Assembly: GCF_001661265.1 (NCBI RefSeq)
Contig: NW_017566998.1
Coordinates: forward strand, 1-64,000
Direction of reading: 5' to 3'
DNA from: Saitoella complicata NRRL Y-17804
Lineage: Eukaryota; Ascomycota; Saitoellomycetes; Saitoellales; Saitoellaceae
Length of the DNA: 64,000 nt
Below, one piece after another: positions 19,681-30,229 of the stretch (the first letter of the stretch is position 1; each line of letters opens with the position of its first letter). The position numbers and the translations under genes are program-made. The notes under the pieces are model-generated. The model saw only the letters and a list, made by a program, of their open reading frames with translations, ran no database searches and was not told where the DNA came from.

Positions 19681-21216
19681 TTACTCAGGATCACCATGCC
19701 CATGTCCATCCCCATGCACAACAATTCCACTCCCAACCCCAACCCCACCATTCCCAACCTCCTCCCTCTCCCACTCCCTATCAAAAACCTTCACCCCCCT
19801 CCTCCATGTCTGCAACACCTCCAATCCCATCCCATCATCCTCTTCTACCCAAGGGCTAAGCACCACCAAATCCGCCTCCATCCCCGGTTTGAGAGATCCT
19901 TTACGGTCGTGGACACCAATCGCCCGCGCAGGATGCGCAGTAACGGTCTTGATCCCGTCTACAACCCCACACCCCGTCCACCCCACGAAATTCCTCAAAC
20001 ACTCGTCCATACTCACCGCACTGCCCGCGATCACCTCTTCCCCGTCCTTACCCTTCACGCCCGTGAGTGTGAGTTTCTTTCCATGCTTGGTGATGGAGGC
20101 ACCGGTCCAGGAATGCGTGCCATCGGGGAGACCGAGGAGGGCCATGGCGTCTGTTGTGAGGATCGTGCCGGTGGGGTGGGAGCGGTGGGCAATCGTTATG
20201 CAGGAGGGAGAGACGTGGATCGAGTCTGTTATTAGGCCGTAGAAGAGGCGGTCTTCGTTTCCGTCTGTTTTTTCCCCATCCTCCTCATACTCTCCTTCTC
20301 CGTTGTGCTGGGATTCGATCTTCGTCGAGGGAAGGGGAGGCGGGTGGATGGAGATAGGGTCACCGAGTAGCCCGACAACCCCCGGATCCCGCTGATGCAT
20401 GACCCCCATCGCATTGAAAAGATGCGTAACCATCCTCGCACCCCTCCTCACCGCTTCTCGTGCGACGGATAAGCTTGCGGAGGTGTGTCCGATGGAGAAT
20501 GTGATGCCGCGGGAGACGAGGTGTGGGATGAGGGGGAGCATACCGGGGAGTTCGGGGGCGGCGGTGACGAGTTTGATGCAGTGCATGTTGGTTTCGCCGT
20601 AGCATTCCTCCATCGATTTCATGGCGTCGTCTCGCACCGTCGGCTCGTCTGAGGATGGGGTAAGGGTGCGGAGGAGGGAGATGTCATGACACCCATTCTT
20701 CCTCGACTGCAAAAATGGCCCTTCGCAATGCGCGCCCAACACCTCCGCTCCCCAGCCCGGCGGCGCGAGTGGGTTTGGCCGGAGGTGGGGGAGGGCGCGG
20801 TGGTAGTGCGCTGGGTGTTGGGTTATGATCGTGGGGAGGTAAGAGGTTACGCCGTAGCGGACTAACTCTTGACTCACCCGTTCAACCCCATTCTTGTATT
20901 CTTCTTCTGCATTAGGACCGGAAGGCCAAACGGAGAAATCGAACCCGACACCGCCGTTGACTTGTAACTCGACGAAACCGGGGGCGAGGATCGCGCCGTG
21001 TAGGTCGATGATCTCGTTCGGGACTTGTTTTGCATGGTAGAAGGCGCGTTGGGCGTCGAGGATGAGGCCGGTTGAGACGTCGATCCAGAGGTCTTGGGGG
21101 ATGAGAGTGGAGGTCGGGGAGGTGGGGAACGCGAGGAAGCAGTTTGTGAACTTGATGATGTAGGGCATTGAGGAGCCGAGGCCTGGGACGTGATCGTTGC
21201 TGGCGAAGGAGGGCAT
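19681..21216 (-). CDS. DAC1: N-acetylglucosamine-6-phosphate deacetylase
   Basis: 511 residues, intronless, amidohydrolase (NagA/DAC1) that turns GlcNAc-6-P into GlcN-6-P plus acetate in the cytosol. The landmarks are in order: PGFVELQVNGGVGFDFS (79-95), the metal Glu165 in GAHCEGPF, metal His244 in IGHT, His265 in THLFNAM with HQRDPG following, and the catalytic Asp356 in TTDAM. It is longer than bacterial NagA (about 380 aa), partly through an acidic insert at about 298-323 near the substrate lid and an N-terminal lead. A second ATG at MPYIIKF (residue 17) is a possible alternative start. It is divergent from the deaminase, the next enzyme, with 233 bp between the ATGs. Confidence 0.95.
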   Translation of the reverse strand: MPSFASNDHVPGLGSSMPYIIKFTNCFLAFPTSPTSTLIPQDLWIDVSTGLILDAQRAFYHAKQVPNEIIDLHGAILAPGFVELQVNGGVGFDFSVWPSGPNAEEEYKNGVERVSQELVRYGVTSYLPTIITQHPAHYHRALPHLRPNPLAPPGWGAEVLGAHCEGPFLQSRKNGCHDISLLRTLTPSSDEPTVRDDAMKSMEECYGETNMHCIKLVTAAPELPGMLPLIPHLVSRGITFSIGHTSASLSVAREAVRRGARMVTHLFNAMGVMHQRDPGVVGLLGDPISIHPPPLPSTKIESQHNGEGEYEEDGEKTDGNEDRLFYGLITDSIHVSPSCITIAHRSHPTGTILTTDAMALLGLPDGTHSWTGASITKHGKKLTLTGVKGKDGEEVIAGSAVSMDECLRNFVGWTGCGVVDGIKTVTAHPARAIGVHDRKGSLKPGMEADLVVLSPWVEEDDGMGLEVLQTWRRGVKVFDREWEREEVGNGGVGVGSGIVVHGDGHGHGDPE

Positions 21217-21449
21217 CGTTGCTTTAACTATAAGCCGTAGAGATATTTTTTGTCAATAAGATCAACTACCGTCGGGTGTCCACCTCATGTTACACATTCA
21301 TTCGCAATTGAATGCAGAGCGGGTCGGCTCGCGGAACGTTGCGCTCGCTCAGCTGTCCGTCCACATGTCCACTCTTCACAGATCAACTTGAAAGTTGGAT
21401 TATAACTGGTGATCCGCGTCACCTAAACACTCAACGACCAATTGCAAGG
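21217..21449. promoter_or_regulatory. Bidirectional promoter DAC1 / NAG1
   Basis: 233 bp shared by two consecutive pathway enzymes. It contains CTCGCGG (21328-21334) and GCGCTCGCTCAGC (21341-21353), close in form to the element upstream of the GH20 gene. No exact CRCAAAW Ndt80-type core was seen. No canonical TATA box was seen on either strand. Confidence 0.55.
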
Positions 21450-22473
21450 ATGAGGTTGATCATCAGAGAGGACTACGACGCGGTTGCGGATTACACGGCA
21501 AAGTACCTCCGCGATCGAATCAACGACTTTGCTCCCACCGCCGATCGTCCCTTTGTTCTCGGGTTACCGACTGGATCTTCCCCTGAGGGTGTCTACAAAA
21601 ACCTGGTCAAGTACCACAAAGTACGTCCCTCCTCCCCTTCTCCCTACTAGTACTCCTCACTCCTCGTCTACGTATACTAATGGGCGAGGGTGATATAGGC
21701 AGGCCAACTCTCCTTCCGCCACGTGATAACCTTCAACATGGACGAATACGTCTCCCTTCCCCAATCCCACCCCCAATCCTACCACACCTTCATGCACACC
21801 CACCTCTTCTCCCACATCGACATCCCCCCCTCCCAAACCCACATCCTCGACGGAAACGCCGCGGACCTCGAGAAAGAGTGTCAGGAGTTTGAGGAGCAGA
21901 TTAGAGGGGTGGGCGGGATCGAGTTGTTTTTGGGCGGGATCGGGCCGGATGGGCATATTGCTTTTAATGAGCCGGGAAGCTCGTTGAGGAGTCGGACGAG
22001 GGTTAAGACGTTGGCTTATGACACCATTTTGGCGAATTCGCGGTTCTTCGACAATGACATCTCAAAGGTGCCCAAAATGGCGCTCACAGTCGGCGTGGCA
22101 ACGTAACCCACCCCCCTCTCCTCATCTCCCCCGCGTCCTTTGCTAACGCTCACCCCACAGCGTCATGGACGCCCGCGAAGTCCTCATCCTCATAACCGGC
22201 GCCCACAAATCCCTCGCCCTCCACTCGTGTATCGAACTCGGCATCTCGCACATGTGGACGGTCTCTGCGCTCCAGAATCATCCGCATCCGATGATTGTGT
22301 GTGATGAGGATGCGACGTTGGAGTTGAAGGTCAAGACGGTGAGGTACTTCAAGAGTATCGAAATGGTGCAGAGGAGTGTTATGGGGGAGAAGGAGGGTGG
22401 GGGGGAGGTGAACCAGATGCCGAGGTTTGTGAGGAGGTTTAGTAACCAGGGCGGGGAGACGGGGGCCGATTAA
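21450..22473 (+). CDS. NAG1: Glucosamine-6-phosphate deaminase
   Basis: Three exons (21450-21620, 21699-22102, 22161-22473; introns 78 and 58 bp) give 295 residues. The enzyme converts GlcN-6-P into fructose-6-P and ammonium, feeding glycolysis. The N-terminus MRLIIRE, the phosphate loop [13 protein letters not shown] and the catalytic residues of the NagB family are at their standard numbers: Asp72 in FNMDEY, and Asp141, His143 and Glu148 in [11 protein letters not shown]. The length is slightly above E. coli NagB (266 aa), as in other fungi. Both introns have CTAA-type branch sites and phases that rebuild conserved sequence (YHK-AGQLSF and VAT-VMDARE). It pairs head-to-head with DAC1. Confidence 0.96.
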
Positions 22474-22788
22474 GTCAAATTGCAATAACTGTACAAATGA
22501 TCACCCCCTCGGGTCGCATCACGATCGTCCCCATGACATCAGCGGCCCCCTTAGCGCAGACACAAAAGCCAATCACGGCGGCAATGCAAGAGGCCCGCCA
22601 CTATCTTAGGTAAGCGCCTTGTTATGCAAGGTGAGCGAATTGAGACAGGAGTCGAAGGACCCTTAACCTTGTTGCACTCGACAGCGCACGGTAGCGGCAA
22701 TGGCAGTGGGGGGGGGAGGGGGGTATAAGAAGGACCCTGGGCCCGCGGTCGGGGTGGGGAGTCACAAGTACACCATAATAAAGACACA
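22474..22788. other. Intergenic, NAG1 to small gene
   Basis: Downstream of NAG1 and promoter of the small protein gene. TATAAG at 22724-22729 lies 60 bp before that ATG, after a long run of G. ACACAAAAG near 22560 fits an Ndt80-type CRCAAAW core. Confidence 0.5.
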
Positions 22789-23130
22789 ATGGCCGCAACC
22801 CTCTCCCGCCACAACTCCCAATACATGGAAGAAGACATGAACACACCCTCACCCCAAATGTCCATGGATGACGGCTTGGGCGATTACTCCATCGATGCCG
22901 CGAAGGAGGATTACGCGAGGTACGTCTTCCCCCAAATCTCATACGGTTTGCAATGCAGAAGACTAATAGTATTTTGCGACCACAGGCGTCTGTTCGAGCA
23001 TACACAACGCCAATTCTTCCGTGCTTCGCAGAGGTTGGCGAGACAGGCCGCTAGACATCAACAACAGAACGGACAACTCCCGAGTGGGACTGCGCCTATT
23101 ATCGAGGGGCCTCAGCAGACGCCTGCCTAA
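22789..23130 (+). CDS. Small unknown protein with optional intron
   Basis: Spliced as 22789-22919 and 22986-23130 it encodes 91 residues. The 66 bp intron has donor GTACGT, an ACTAAT branch and acceptor CACAG. The intron is a multiple of three and has no stop, so an unspliced 113-residue form is also open. The N-terminal half is acidic and Met/Ser-rich (DDGLGDYSIDAAKEDYA). The C-terminal half would be a basic helix (RRLFEHTQRQFFRASQRLAR) that ends in a Gln/Pro tail. I recognise no family. The strong TATA box and short spacing suggest an inducible, highly expressed gene. It lies next to NAG1 on the same strand, but there is no sign of its job. Confidence 0.6.
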   Translation: MAATLSRHNSQYMEEDMNTPSPQMSMDDGLGDYSIDAAKEDYARYVFPQISYGLQCRRLIVFCDHRRLFEHTQRQFFRASQRLARQAARHQQQNGQLPSGTAPIIEGPQQTPA

Positions 23131-25607
23131 TGAAATAAAATCCTGGCTGGGACCCATATATGATGGTTTCGGTTGGTGGGGGTGGATGATGTGATACCTA
23201 TGACAGTGTGCTGTTGATTGGCGCGATCTTATTTTACGTTTTTTATTCTTTTTCTGGCGAGCATGTTTGATTAGTTAGCTGGCGTATTGTCCTTTTTGAT
23301 TTTTTACTTTTTTGTTTTGGGCGTTTTCCGAAGGAATTATGTACGAGTATTATGTGAGAAGGTTGGATGAGGAATGCAAGATTTGTTTGGCGATGCCATT
23401 TATCCATCCCGAATGTAACAGTAAACGTTATCTCTACCGTCTGTTGCGATTGCTGCAATCCCCTCCTCCGATTGATCCTCTCGAGGTGCCCCTCCCTCTC
23501 CCTCGTCTATCCTCCCCACCCTCTCCAGCTGTTCCCCGACCCCGTCATACGTCCGTCAGTCTCCCCCTTATCTAATACAATATGACGCCCATCTGACAGC
23601 ATTACGGGTACACCAACGCATAGAGCCCCTCCCTTAACTTTAAAAACTTGTCCGTTAGGCTCCGAGAACGAAATTTGAGAATGGATTAAGCTCCTCGCTT
23701 ATACCGTACGTCGTACGTCACGCGTGACGTGGGGATCAACCCCCCTCACACTTGACACCTTTCCCTAGCTTCCTCCCTCCCATATTAACTCTCGTCGTTC
23801 CGTTCGGTTCCGCTGCACCGCGGAAAAAGAAGAGGTCAAGGAATCAGCAACAGCGTGGACATGTGAGCTCACTCACTGGCTCTCAACTGATATCCGTTTA
23901 TCAATCACACAATGGTCGATCTCGATCCCCCTTCGCGGGAGAAAAGCTTCGGAAGCTGAGGGGAACGAACGGGAGAAAAAAGCCCGCGCCGGTGTTTGCT
24001 CGCACGGATCGGCCGGCCAGCTGGAAGAGATCCAACTCCCAACGGCCATCCCCAGCTCTAACAGTCAATTGATCTGGTTACGTCCCAATGGCGCCGCGCG
24101 CGCCAAGTCCGTATACGTACGGAACGGGATGTCGATCCTGACGCAAAAAGGACGCTAGAACAACCTAAATTTGGTGATGTGACGAAGGGCCGGTTATGCG
24201 TTGGGGAGGACGAGAAGGTGCGGATATGACGGTAAGGGGAGGGGATGACATAATTGAATGCCAGTTGCGAATGGGATGTATGCATGCTCGCTTGTCGTCG
24301 ATTGCAATTGTGGGATCACGAAATGCCTGCGTTGGAAGTTGATGGCCAATTGGAATGGAATCGGCAGCGTACGGTGGAGTTCCATGGTTTTTGAACGCCA
24401 TGTATGCTGAGCAAGAGAGTTACGGTGGATGAATTCGCGGGAGGTGGTACGGTCCCTGCTGGGTTGTATGCGGTCAGCTTCGTCTCGCGCTGTACATTTG
24501 TTCGCTGCGAAATCGCTACGGCTGATTTTTCAGGTTGCTGGGAGTGAATGCCCGGAGACTTAGGCCTATTTGCGAAGTGCATACTTGACAACGCGTAGGA
24601 AGGTCTTGGAGGATGTGGGAATGGGAAAGGTTGACACATCTCGTGATGACCAATCTCACCAGCGGCTTTGTGGAGCATAAACAGCTACGGTCGACGTCGC
24701 CCTGTCTCAACACGCGCGTTCGACAAATGCGCGGGTCTCGTCAAACCAAGATCAGATGATCCCACGCAACACAGAGATCCGTGAATGGGAGACTGCCGCC
24801 CCAACTCTATTTCACCAAACCCCTCGGTTCAGCTGCTCCAAAATCTGGAAGTTTGGGCTTCGTACACCGTTTCGGTAGCCAGTTTCCGGGTCAGCTGGTC
24901 TGGGAGGGTTGTGACACGGAGCACAGAACTCCGTACTCAACGAGAAAACGAAAGGACTGAAGGTCACACGGCCCGCCAGCTTTGAATGCTGTTTCAGCTA
25001 CAGAGTGTGGTGGAGAACTGCGCCGAGGAAGACTCCAACCAAGAAGACCTAGATCCTCATTGCAATCTTCGGCTCTCCCCTCCCCGTTCGCGAAATGAAA
25101 GAAAGCGGGGTACACGAGCGAGCCGCGAGCATACGCGTGCCCAACGGCCGCGGTGCATACGCGATCTGCGCTTCAAATTGCCGAAATCCTTTCTCACGAG
25201 GATCAATCTCGACTCACAGCTGCAGAAAACTGCTCTTGTCGGGCGAAACCGCCCGCAATCCCCTCACTGGACGCACAAAGAAAGTGGGGCGTATAAGACG
25301 GCTGAGAGCGCGTGATGCCTCGCCTAGAATTAGCCGAGGCGAGTTGGATAAGCTTAGATCGCGGTTGGTCTAGGCGAGCGAGGTATACCCGAGATTGGAA
25401 AAAGCTTGGGCATTGGTGAAGGAGCTGGTACGATGATTGCTGCTGGGATGGGGATGCGGGGAAGCTTAAGTGTGGGGTATGGGGATGGCTGTAGCCGTTC
25501 GTCGGGGTGTATGAGGCCAGCTGAGGTATAAAGAGTGGCCATGTCCTCCCTTTTCATCGGCCCTCAACAACCTCGGCCTGCAATTGCTGCACCCTCGATC
25601 TCCCACG
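23131..25607. other. 2.5 kb gene-free region upstream of JEN1-like gene
   Basis: No gene I can support on either strand. It contains a T-rich tract (about 23228-23315), a perfect palindrome at 23715-23730, an inverted TCCGTA-TACG-TACGGA (24109-24124), and a 7 bp-arm hairpin (25319-25343) whose arm recurs at 25372. It may be an extended control region or a decayed segment. Confidence 0.4.
23715..23730. promoter_or_regulatory. 16 bp palindrome ACGTCA-CGCG-TGACGT
   Basis: Two inverted ACGTCA/TGACGT half sites are separated by CGCG. TGACGT is the half site of CRE/ATF-type bZIP factors, though here the halves are spaced apart. It is flanked on the left by another ACGT (TACGTCGTACGTCA). It lies about 0.6 kb after the small gene and 1.9 kb before the JEN1-like gene. 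Confidence 0.4.
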
Positions 25608-27195
25608 ATGGGCACCTGGCAACGCGTCAAAGACCACTTCAAGACCTTCGAAATCACAATCGACGAAAATGGTCAAACCCACAAAACCCCAATCCCTCGC
25701 CCCAAAGTCCCAAACCCCTGGCACGTCGTCCGTCTCCTCAACTGGAAACACTGGGTTTACTTCCTCGTCGGTTTCGCCGCCTGGACAATGGACGGTTACG
25801 ACTTTCACACTGTTTCGCTCAGTGTCAGTAGGTTGGCGGAGTTCTACGGCAAACCTAGGGCGGATATCAGTCAGAGTATCACGTTTACGTTGTTGTTTAG
25901 GAGTGTGGGCGCGGCGGTGTTTGGGATGGCGGGGGATATGTATGGGAGGAAGTGGCCGTTGTTTGTGAATTTGATGATTATTGCTGTATTGCAGGTGGGG
26001 ACAGCGTATGCCGATTCTTTCAAGGTGTTCCTTGGTTCGTCATGCCCCTCCCCTCTCCCTTGCTCTGCGTTTGCTAACGATTCGTATAGCTGTTCGCTCT
26101 CTCTTTGGTATCGCCATGGGAGGTATTTGGGGATTGGCGGCCTCCATGTCCCTGGAGAACATGCCCGTCGAAGCCCGTGGTCTCTTCTCCGGTATTCTTC
26201 AGCAAGGCTACGCCCTCGGCTACCTCATCGGCGCAGTCTTCAACCTCACTGTCGTCCCTCACAGCCCTCACTCCTTCCGCGCTCTCTTCTACATCGGTGC
26301 CGCCCTCACCGCTTTGGTCGCCTGCACTCGCCTCTTCTTCCCTGAGTCCCAGCAGTTCTTGGAAGCGAAGAGGAACAGGCAGAATGGATCACATGCTGCT
26401 GCGTTCATGAAGGATGCGAAGAAGGTCTTGAGGATGCATTGGAGGAGGTGTCTGTATGCTGTCGTGCTCATGTCGGGGTTTAACTTCATGTCGCATACGT
26501 CGCAGGATATGTACCCGACATACATGCAACAAGGAAAGGGATTTTCGGCCTCAAAGGCTACGCTCGCTACTCTCATCGCGAAAGTGGGAGCCTTGATCGG
26601 TGGCACAATCGGAGGATATTACTCACAGTTCTGGGGCCGTAGGTTGACGATCATCGTCTCCTGCGTCCTTGGAATCTGCTTCATCCCCCTCTGGGTCCTC
26701 CCTACCGGCCTCGCTCCCCTCATCATGGGCTCCTTCTTCGTCGAAGGCTTCGTTCAAGCAGCTTGGGGCGTCGTACCCGTTCACCTTGCCGAACTCTCCC
26801 CTCCGGCTTTCCGCGCCGCATTTCCCGGTATCACATACCAATTGGGAAACATGATCTCCTCTCCCGCCGCCCAAATCCTCACAACCGTCGCCGAATCCCT
26901 CAAGAAACAAGTCACAGTCAATGGCGTACGAGTCGAGAGACCTGATTATGGGACTACACAGGCCATCATGATGGCGATTATCTTTACGTGGGTTGCAATT
27001 TGGGCGGCGATTGGGAAGGAGGAGAGGGGTGCTCACTTTGAGTTGGCGGCTGCGGCGGGGAGTGGAGAGGGTGAGATTGGGAAGGGGATTGTGGAGATGC
27101 AGGAGGGGAGGGCGACGCCGACTGAGGTTATGGATTTGGAGAAGAAGGGTGGGGCTGAACATGTTGAGAACGTTGCCGCGGAGCAAAGGAGATGA
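25608..27195 (+). CDS. JEN1: JEN1-type monocarboxylate/proton symporter
   Basis: Two exons (25608-26034 and 26090-27195; 55 bp intron, donor GTTCGT, branch GCTAAC, acceptor ATAG) encode 510 residues. It is an MFS sialate:H+ symporter-type carrier with twelve helices. The family's diagnostic motif, N-x-x-S/T-H-x-S/T-Q-D-x-x-x-T, is present as NFMSHTSQDMYPT. Also present are DGYDFHTVS in helix 1 and DMYGRKWP between helices 2 and 3. Fungal Jen proteins import lactate, pyruvate, acetate or dicarboxylates. GlcNAc breakdown releases acetate, so a link to the cluster is plausible but unproven. A TTG eight codons upstream is in frame; the ATG at 25608 is preferred. Confidence 0.92.
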
Positions 27196-27889
27196 ACGTG
27201 ATTGGAGAAAGTGTACGATATGGTGAATAATCTCGGTATCGGTTAGGCGTTCGGTTATCTTGTCAGTAGTTCTTCGTCATTTCGAAACCTACAAATTGTC
27301 TGTACTTCATATCCCTTACAATCAGCTGATAACGGTACGCTCACTATAATCACAAGCAACGTTGAGCTGACGATAGACAGCGTGGGAACGCGGGAGTTTG
27401 ACGTGTCATGACTAAGACGGAGACAATAGCTATCTGGCTTGGAACTAGAACGACAAGAAAAGGTCGTGATCCTAGCTGCTTGGGTCAACAATCTCGCCTT
27501 AAGCTTCTTGTCCTTGCTACCGTTATACCGTGTGCTTGGTCGATGACGGTGATGCCGTGACTGCACAAATCGCGGGTCTGAGTGATGGAATGGAACCTTT
27601 GTAGGCTGTCAAGGAGTTCTATTGCATCGATGCTATGAAGATGGCTGGGCAATGGGATTTTGAAATGACATTACGCGCACGGCACCGGCACCATGGAAGA
27701 TGACTATTTCTCCAATATCATATATGTCGACTGCAGTTCTGGAATGGTACACTGTCGATCTATTTTTAAATGTGTATTGGTATCTTGTGTGCGTGCTAAT
27801 AGAACGATGCAATCCATTGCTTTTATTTCAGATGCAATATAGTATTCATGGTCTTCACCACTATCACCCCCCCTCGTCTTTAACCTCGC
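27196..27889. other. Intergenic, JEN1 to RRP15 (tail to tail)
   Basis: About 700 bp between convergent 3' ends, AT-richer than the surroundings toward 27700-27850. I saw no RNA gene or repeat. Confidence 0.5.
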
Positions 27890-28678
27890 TCACCCCTTCT
27901 TAATCAAATCCAAGAAAGAAGTCTTACTCATCTCCGCAACCTTCTGCGTCCTCTTATCCACACCAACAATCCCGCTCCTCATCCCCTCATCCCTCGCCTC
28001 CTCCGCCTTGAGCTGACTCAACCTCACAGCATTAAAGAGCTTAACAACACCCCTCTGTGCAACCTTCCTCAACGCCTTCTCATACTCCAACACCTCCCTC
28101 GCGCTCGCCTCATCCCGCGGCAAAATATCCACGACATGGTTTTTGTCGAGCAAGGCGCGTTTTTCGAGAGAGAGTGCTTTACGAGCTTTTGCTTCGAGTT
28201 TGGCGGATTCGAGGTTGGCGGCGGAGGTTTTGTTGCGGGCGAGGATTGGGGCGGAGCGGTTGTGGGCTTTTAGGTGGGAGCCGAGGATTTTGGACATGGC
28301 TGTTGCGAAGGCTTCGGGGTCGTCTGCGCGTTTTCTCTTGTTGTTTTGTTGTTGCTGGGCATGGGCTGCTTCATCGTCTTCGTTGTCGAAATCGAGCTCG
28401 TCGTCGGAGGCTTCGTCGAAGGAGTCTTCGTCAGAATTGCTTAGGTCGTCCAGGCCGCCGATCTGTGCACCGCCGTCTTCATCTGATGCCTCCTCATCCA
28501 AATCCAGATCATCTTGCTCGTCAGCGTCCTCCTCCTCGCTCACATCCGAAGGAGGAGCAGCGGCTTTCTTCTGTACTGGCTTCTTCGCAGGTCCAGGCTT
28601 CGTCGGCTTCACCCCCATCGTCGCAACGGAGATCTTCCCCTTCGGTGCTGTCCGTGCCTTCTTTGTCGGTGGTGCCAT
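27890..28678 (-). CDS. RRP15: Ribosome biogenesis protein RRP15
   Basis: 262 residues, intronless. It is a nucleolar protein of the pre-60S particle needed for 27S pre-rRNA processing. It has a basic N-terminus with nuclear-signal-like clusters (PPTKKARTAPKGK), a long acidic low-complexity stretch (about 43-108, Asp/Glu runs) and then the RRP15 domain (about 125-262). The conserved end reads KVAEMSKTSFLDLIKKG, with KLFNAVRLSQ before it. The size matches yeast Rrp15 (250 aa). It is divergent from UGO1, with ATGs 154 bp apart. Confidence 0.93.
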   Translation of the reverse strand: MAPPTKKARTAPKGKISVATMGVKPTKPGPAKKPVQKKAAAPPSDVSEEEDADEQDDLDLDEEASDEDGGAQIGGLDDLSNSDEDSFDEASDDELDFDNEDDEAAHAQQQQNNKRKRADDPEAFATAMSKILGSHLKAHNRSAPILARNKTSAANLESAKLEAKARKALSLEKRALLDKNHVVDILPRDEASAREVLEYEKALRKVAQRGVVKLFNAVRLSQLKAEEARDEGMRSGIVGVDKRTQKVAEMSKTSFLDLIKKG

Positions 28679-28832
28679 TGCTATTTTATGAGAGAATGAT
28701 GTTGTTGTATTTCTCCGGGTAATTCTTATCGATTTGACTTTTTTGGTGTGGCTAGGTGCAACACGCGCCTCAATGACATGTGAACCATCAAGAACCTCTA
28801 CGACAAAAAACCGTCAAAGAAATATAGTGAAG

Positions 28833-30229
28833 ATGTCCGTTCCGCCAACGAGTCCGTTACGACCGTACTACGTCCCTCCATCCGACTACCCCTTCCCCGA
28901 CCTCGAGCTCTCCAATCCGTCGAATGGTACTTCCTCATCCTCACTGCTCAACAGCCTGGGCGAGGAGTATGGTGATTACCTCGAAGAACCAGACATGAAG
29001 GAATTATTCATGGGATTACTCAACGCGGGTGTCGTACGATACTTTTCGACGATGGTTAGCCAACCGTTCGAGGTTGCGAAGATGTTGATGCAGGTTCAGC
29101 ATGGATCGGCTTCCGTCCCCGCTGAAGCGAAGGAAGAGAAGGAGAGTGGGAATTATGATGATGAAGATGAGGTTTGTCCCCTTCTCTTCCGATTTCTGTA
29201 CGCACTAACTTAGGTGCGATCAGACCGGCTCGCAAACTTCGGACGACTCAAATCCCCCATACTTCTCTTCCTCCTCCCCACCAGACTCACCCCGCATCCC
29301 ACCAACCCCCCTCTCCCCCCTCCCCACAGACCGAACAGGATACATCCTCACCCCCTCCACCAACTCCCCCTCCCACCATCTCCCTCCCCAAACCGGCTCC
29401 CTTCGCTCCGTAATAAGCGCCCTGTGGAGTCTGGAAGGCGCACGCGGCGTCTTCAAAGGATTGAACGCGCAATTCGTTCATAGTGTTGCGCAAGACATGA
29501 TCGAAGCCTGGGTCGAGAGTGCGCTGGGTGGGTTGGCGGGGGTTGTTGATGTTGGGATGGTGGATGTTGCTGATTCGATGAGTCCGACGGCGAGTTTGTT
29601 GACGAGTCTTGCGGCGTGTGGGATTACGGCCCTCATCCTTTCTCCGATCGATATCGCGAAAACTCGGTACGTCAAATCTCCTTCCTCCTCCTTTTCTCTA
29701 TAGGGACTTTCTTCTTCTCGGTTGAGTGAGCTAACGAGTGTGTGTGTATAGATTAATGACAACCCCCGCCACCACATCCCCCCGCTCTCTCCTCCCAGCC
29801 CTCCGCCAACTCCCCACCTACCACATCCCCACCCCCCTCCTCCTCCCAACCCTCCTCCACTCCCTCCTCCCCCGTACAATCTCCCTAACAGCCCCCCTCT
29901 TCATCCGCCGCCGCCTCGGTATCGATCCAATCCTCTCCCCCCTCTCCTACAGTATCCTCTCCTTCCTCGGTTCCTCGATCGAACTTGCAGTTCGATTGCC
30001 GCTCGAGACGATTTTGCGGAGGGGACAAGTGTGGGTTGCGGGTGCGAACACGACGATTGTGAGGAGGGGAAGGTATGCGGGGGTATTGGGGACTACGTGG
30101 ATTATCTTGAGAGAGGAGGATGGGGTTAGGGGGTTGTGGAGGGGGTGGAGGATGGGGATGGTTGGGTTGGGGGTTGGGTATTTGGGGGTTTTGGGGAGTG
30201 AGGATGAGGTTTTGGAGGATGAGTTTTAG
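28833..30229 (+). CDS. UGO1: Mitochondrial fusion protein UGO1
   Basis: Three exons (28833-29171, 29224-29666, 29752-30229; introns 52 and 85 bp) give 419 residues. Ugo1 is a modified mitochondrial carrier in the outer membrane that links Fzo1 and Mgm1 during fusion. The N-terminus (YVPPSDYPFPDLEL) is followed by carrier-like repeats: MVSQPFEVAKMLMQVQ (first repeat), LWSLEGARGVFKGLNAQF (second) and LSPIDIAKTRLMT, where the second intron splits the PxD motif's Arg codon. A Ser/Pro-rich linker (about 115-165) separates repeats one and two. Only part of the carrier signatures survive, as known for Ugo1. The last exon turns from C-rich to strongly G-rich coding near 29990. Confidence 0.88.

Noticed and set aside
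24100-24124. Possible origin or hairpin RNA in the GC-rich patch
   Set aside because: Only a 6 bp-arm inverted repeat and a GCGC run; not enough for an RNA gene or origin call.
24165-24700. Minus-strand open frames of up to 120 residues in the 2.5 kb gap
   Set aside because: No domain, no splice structure, and several overlapping frames of similar length on both strands.
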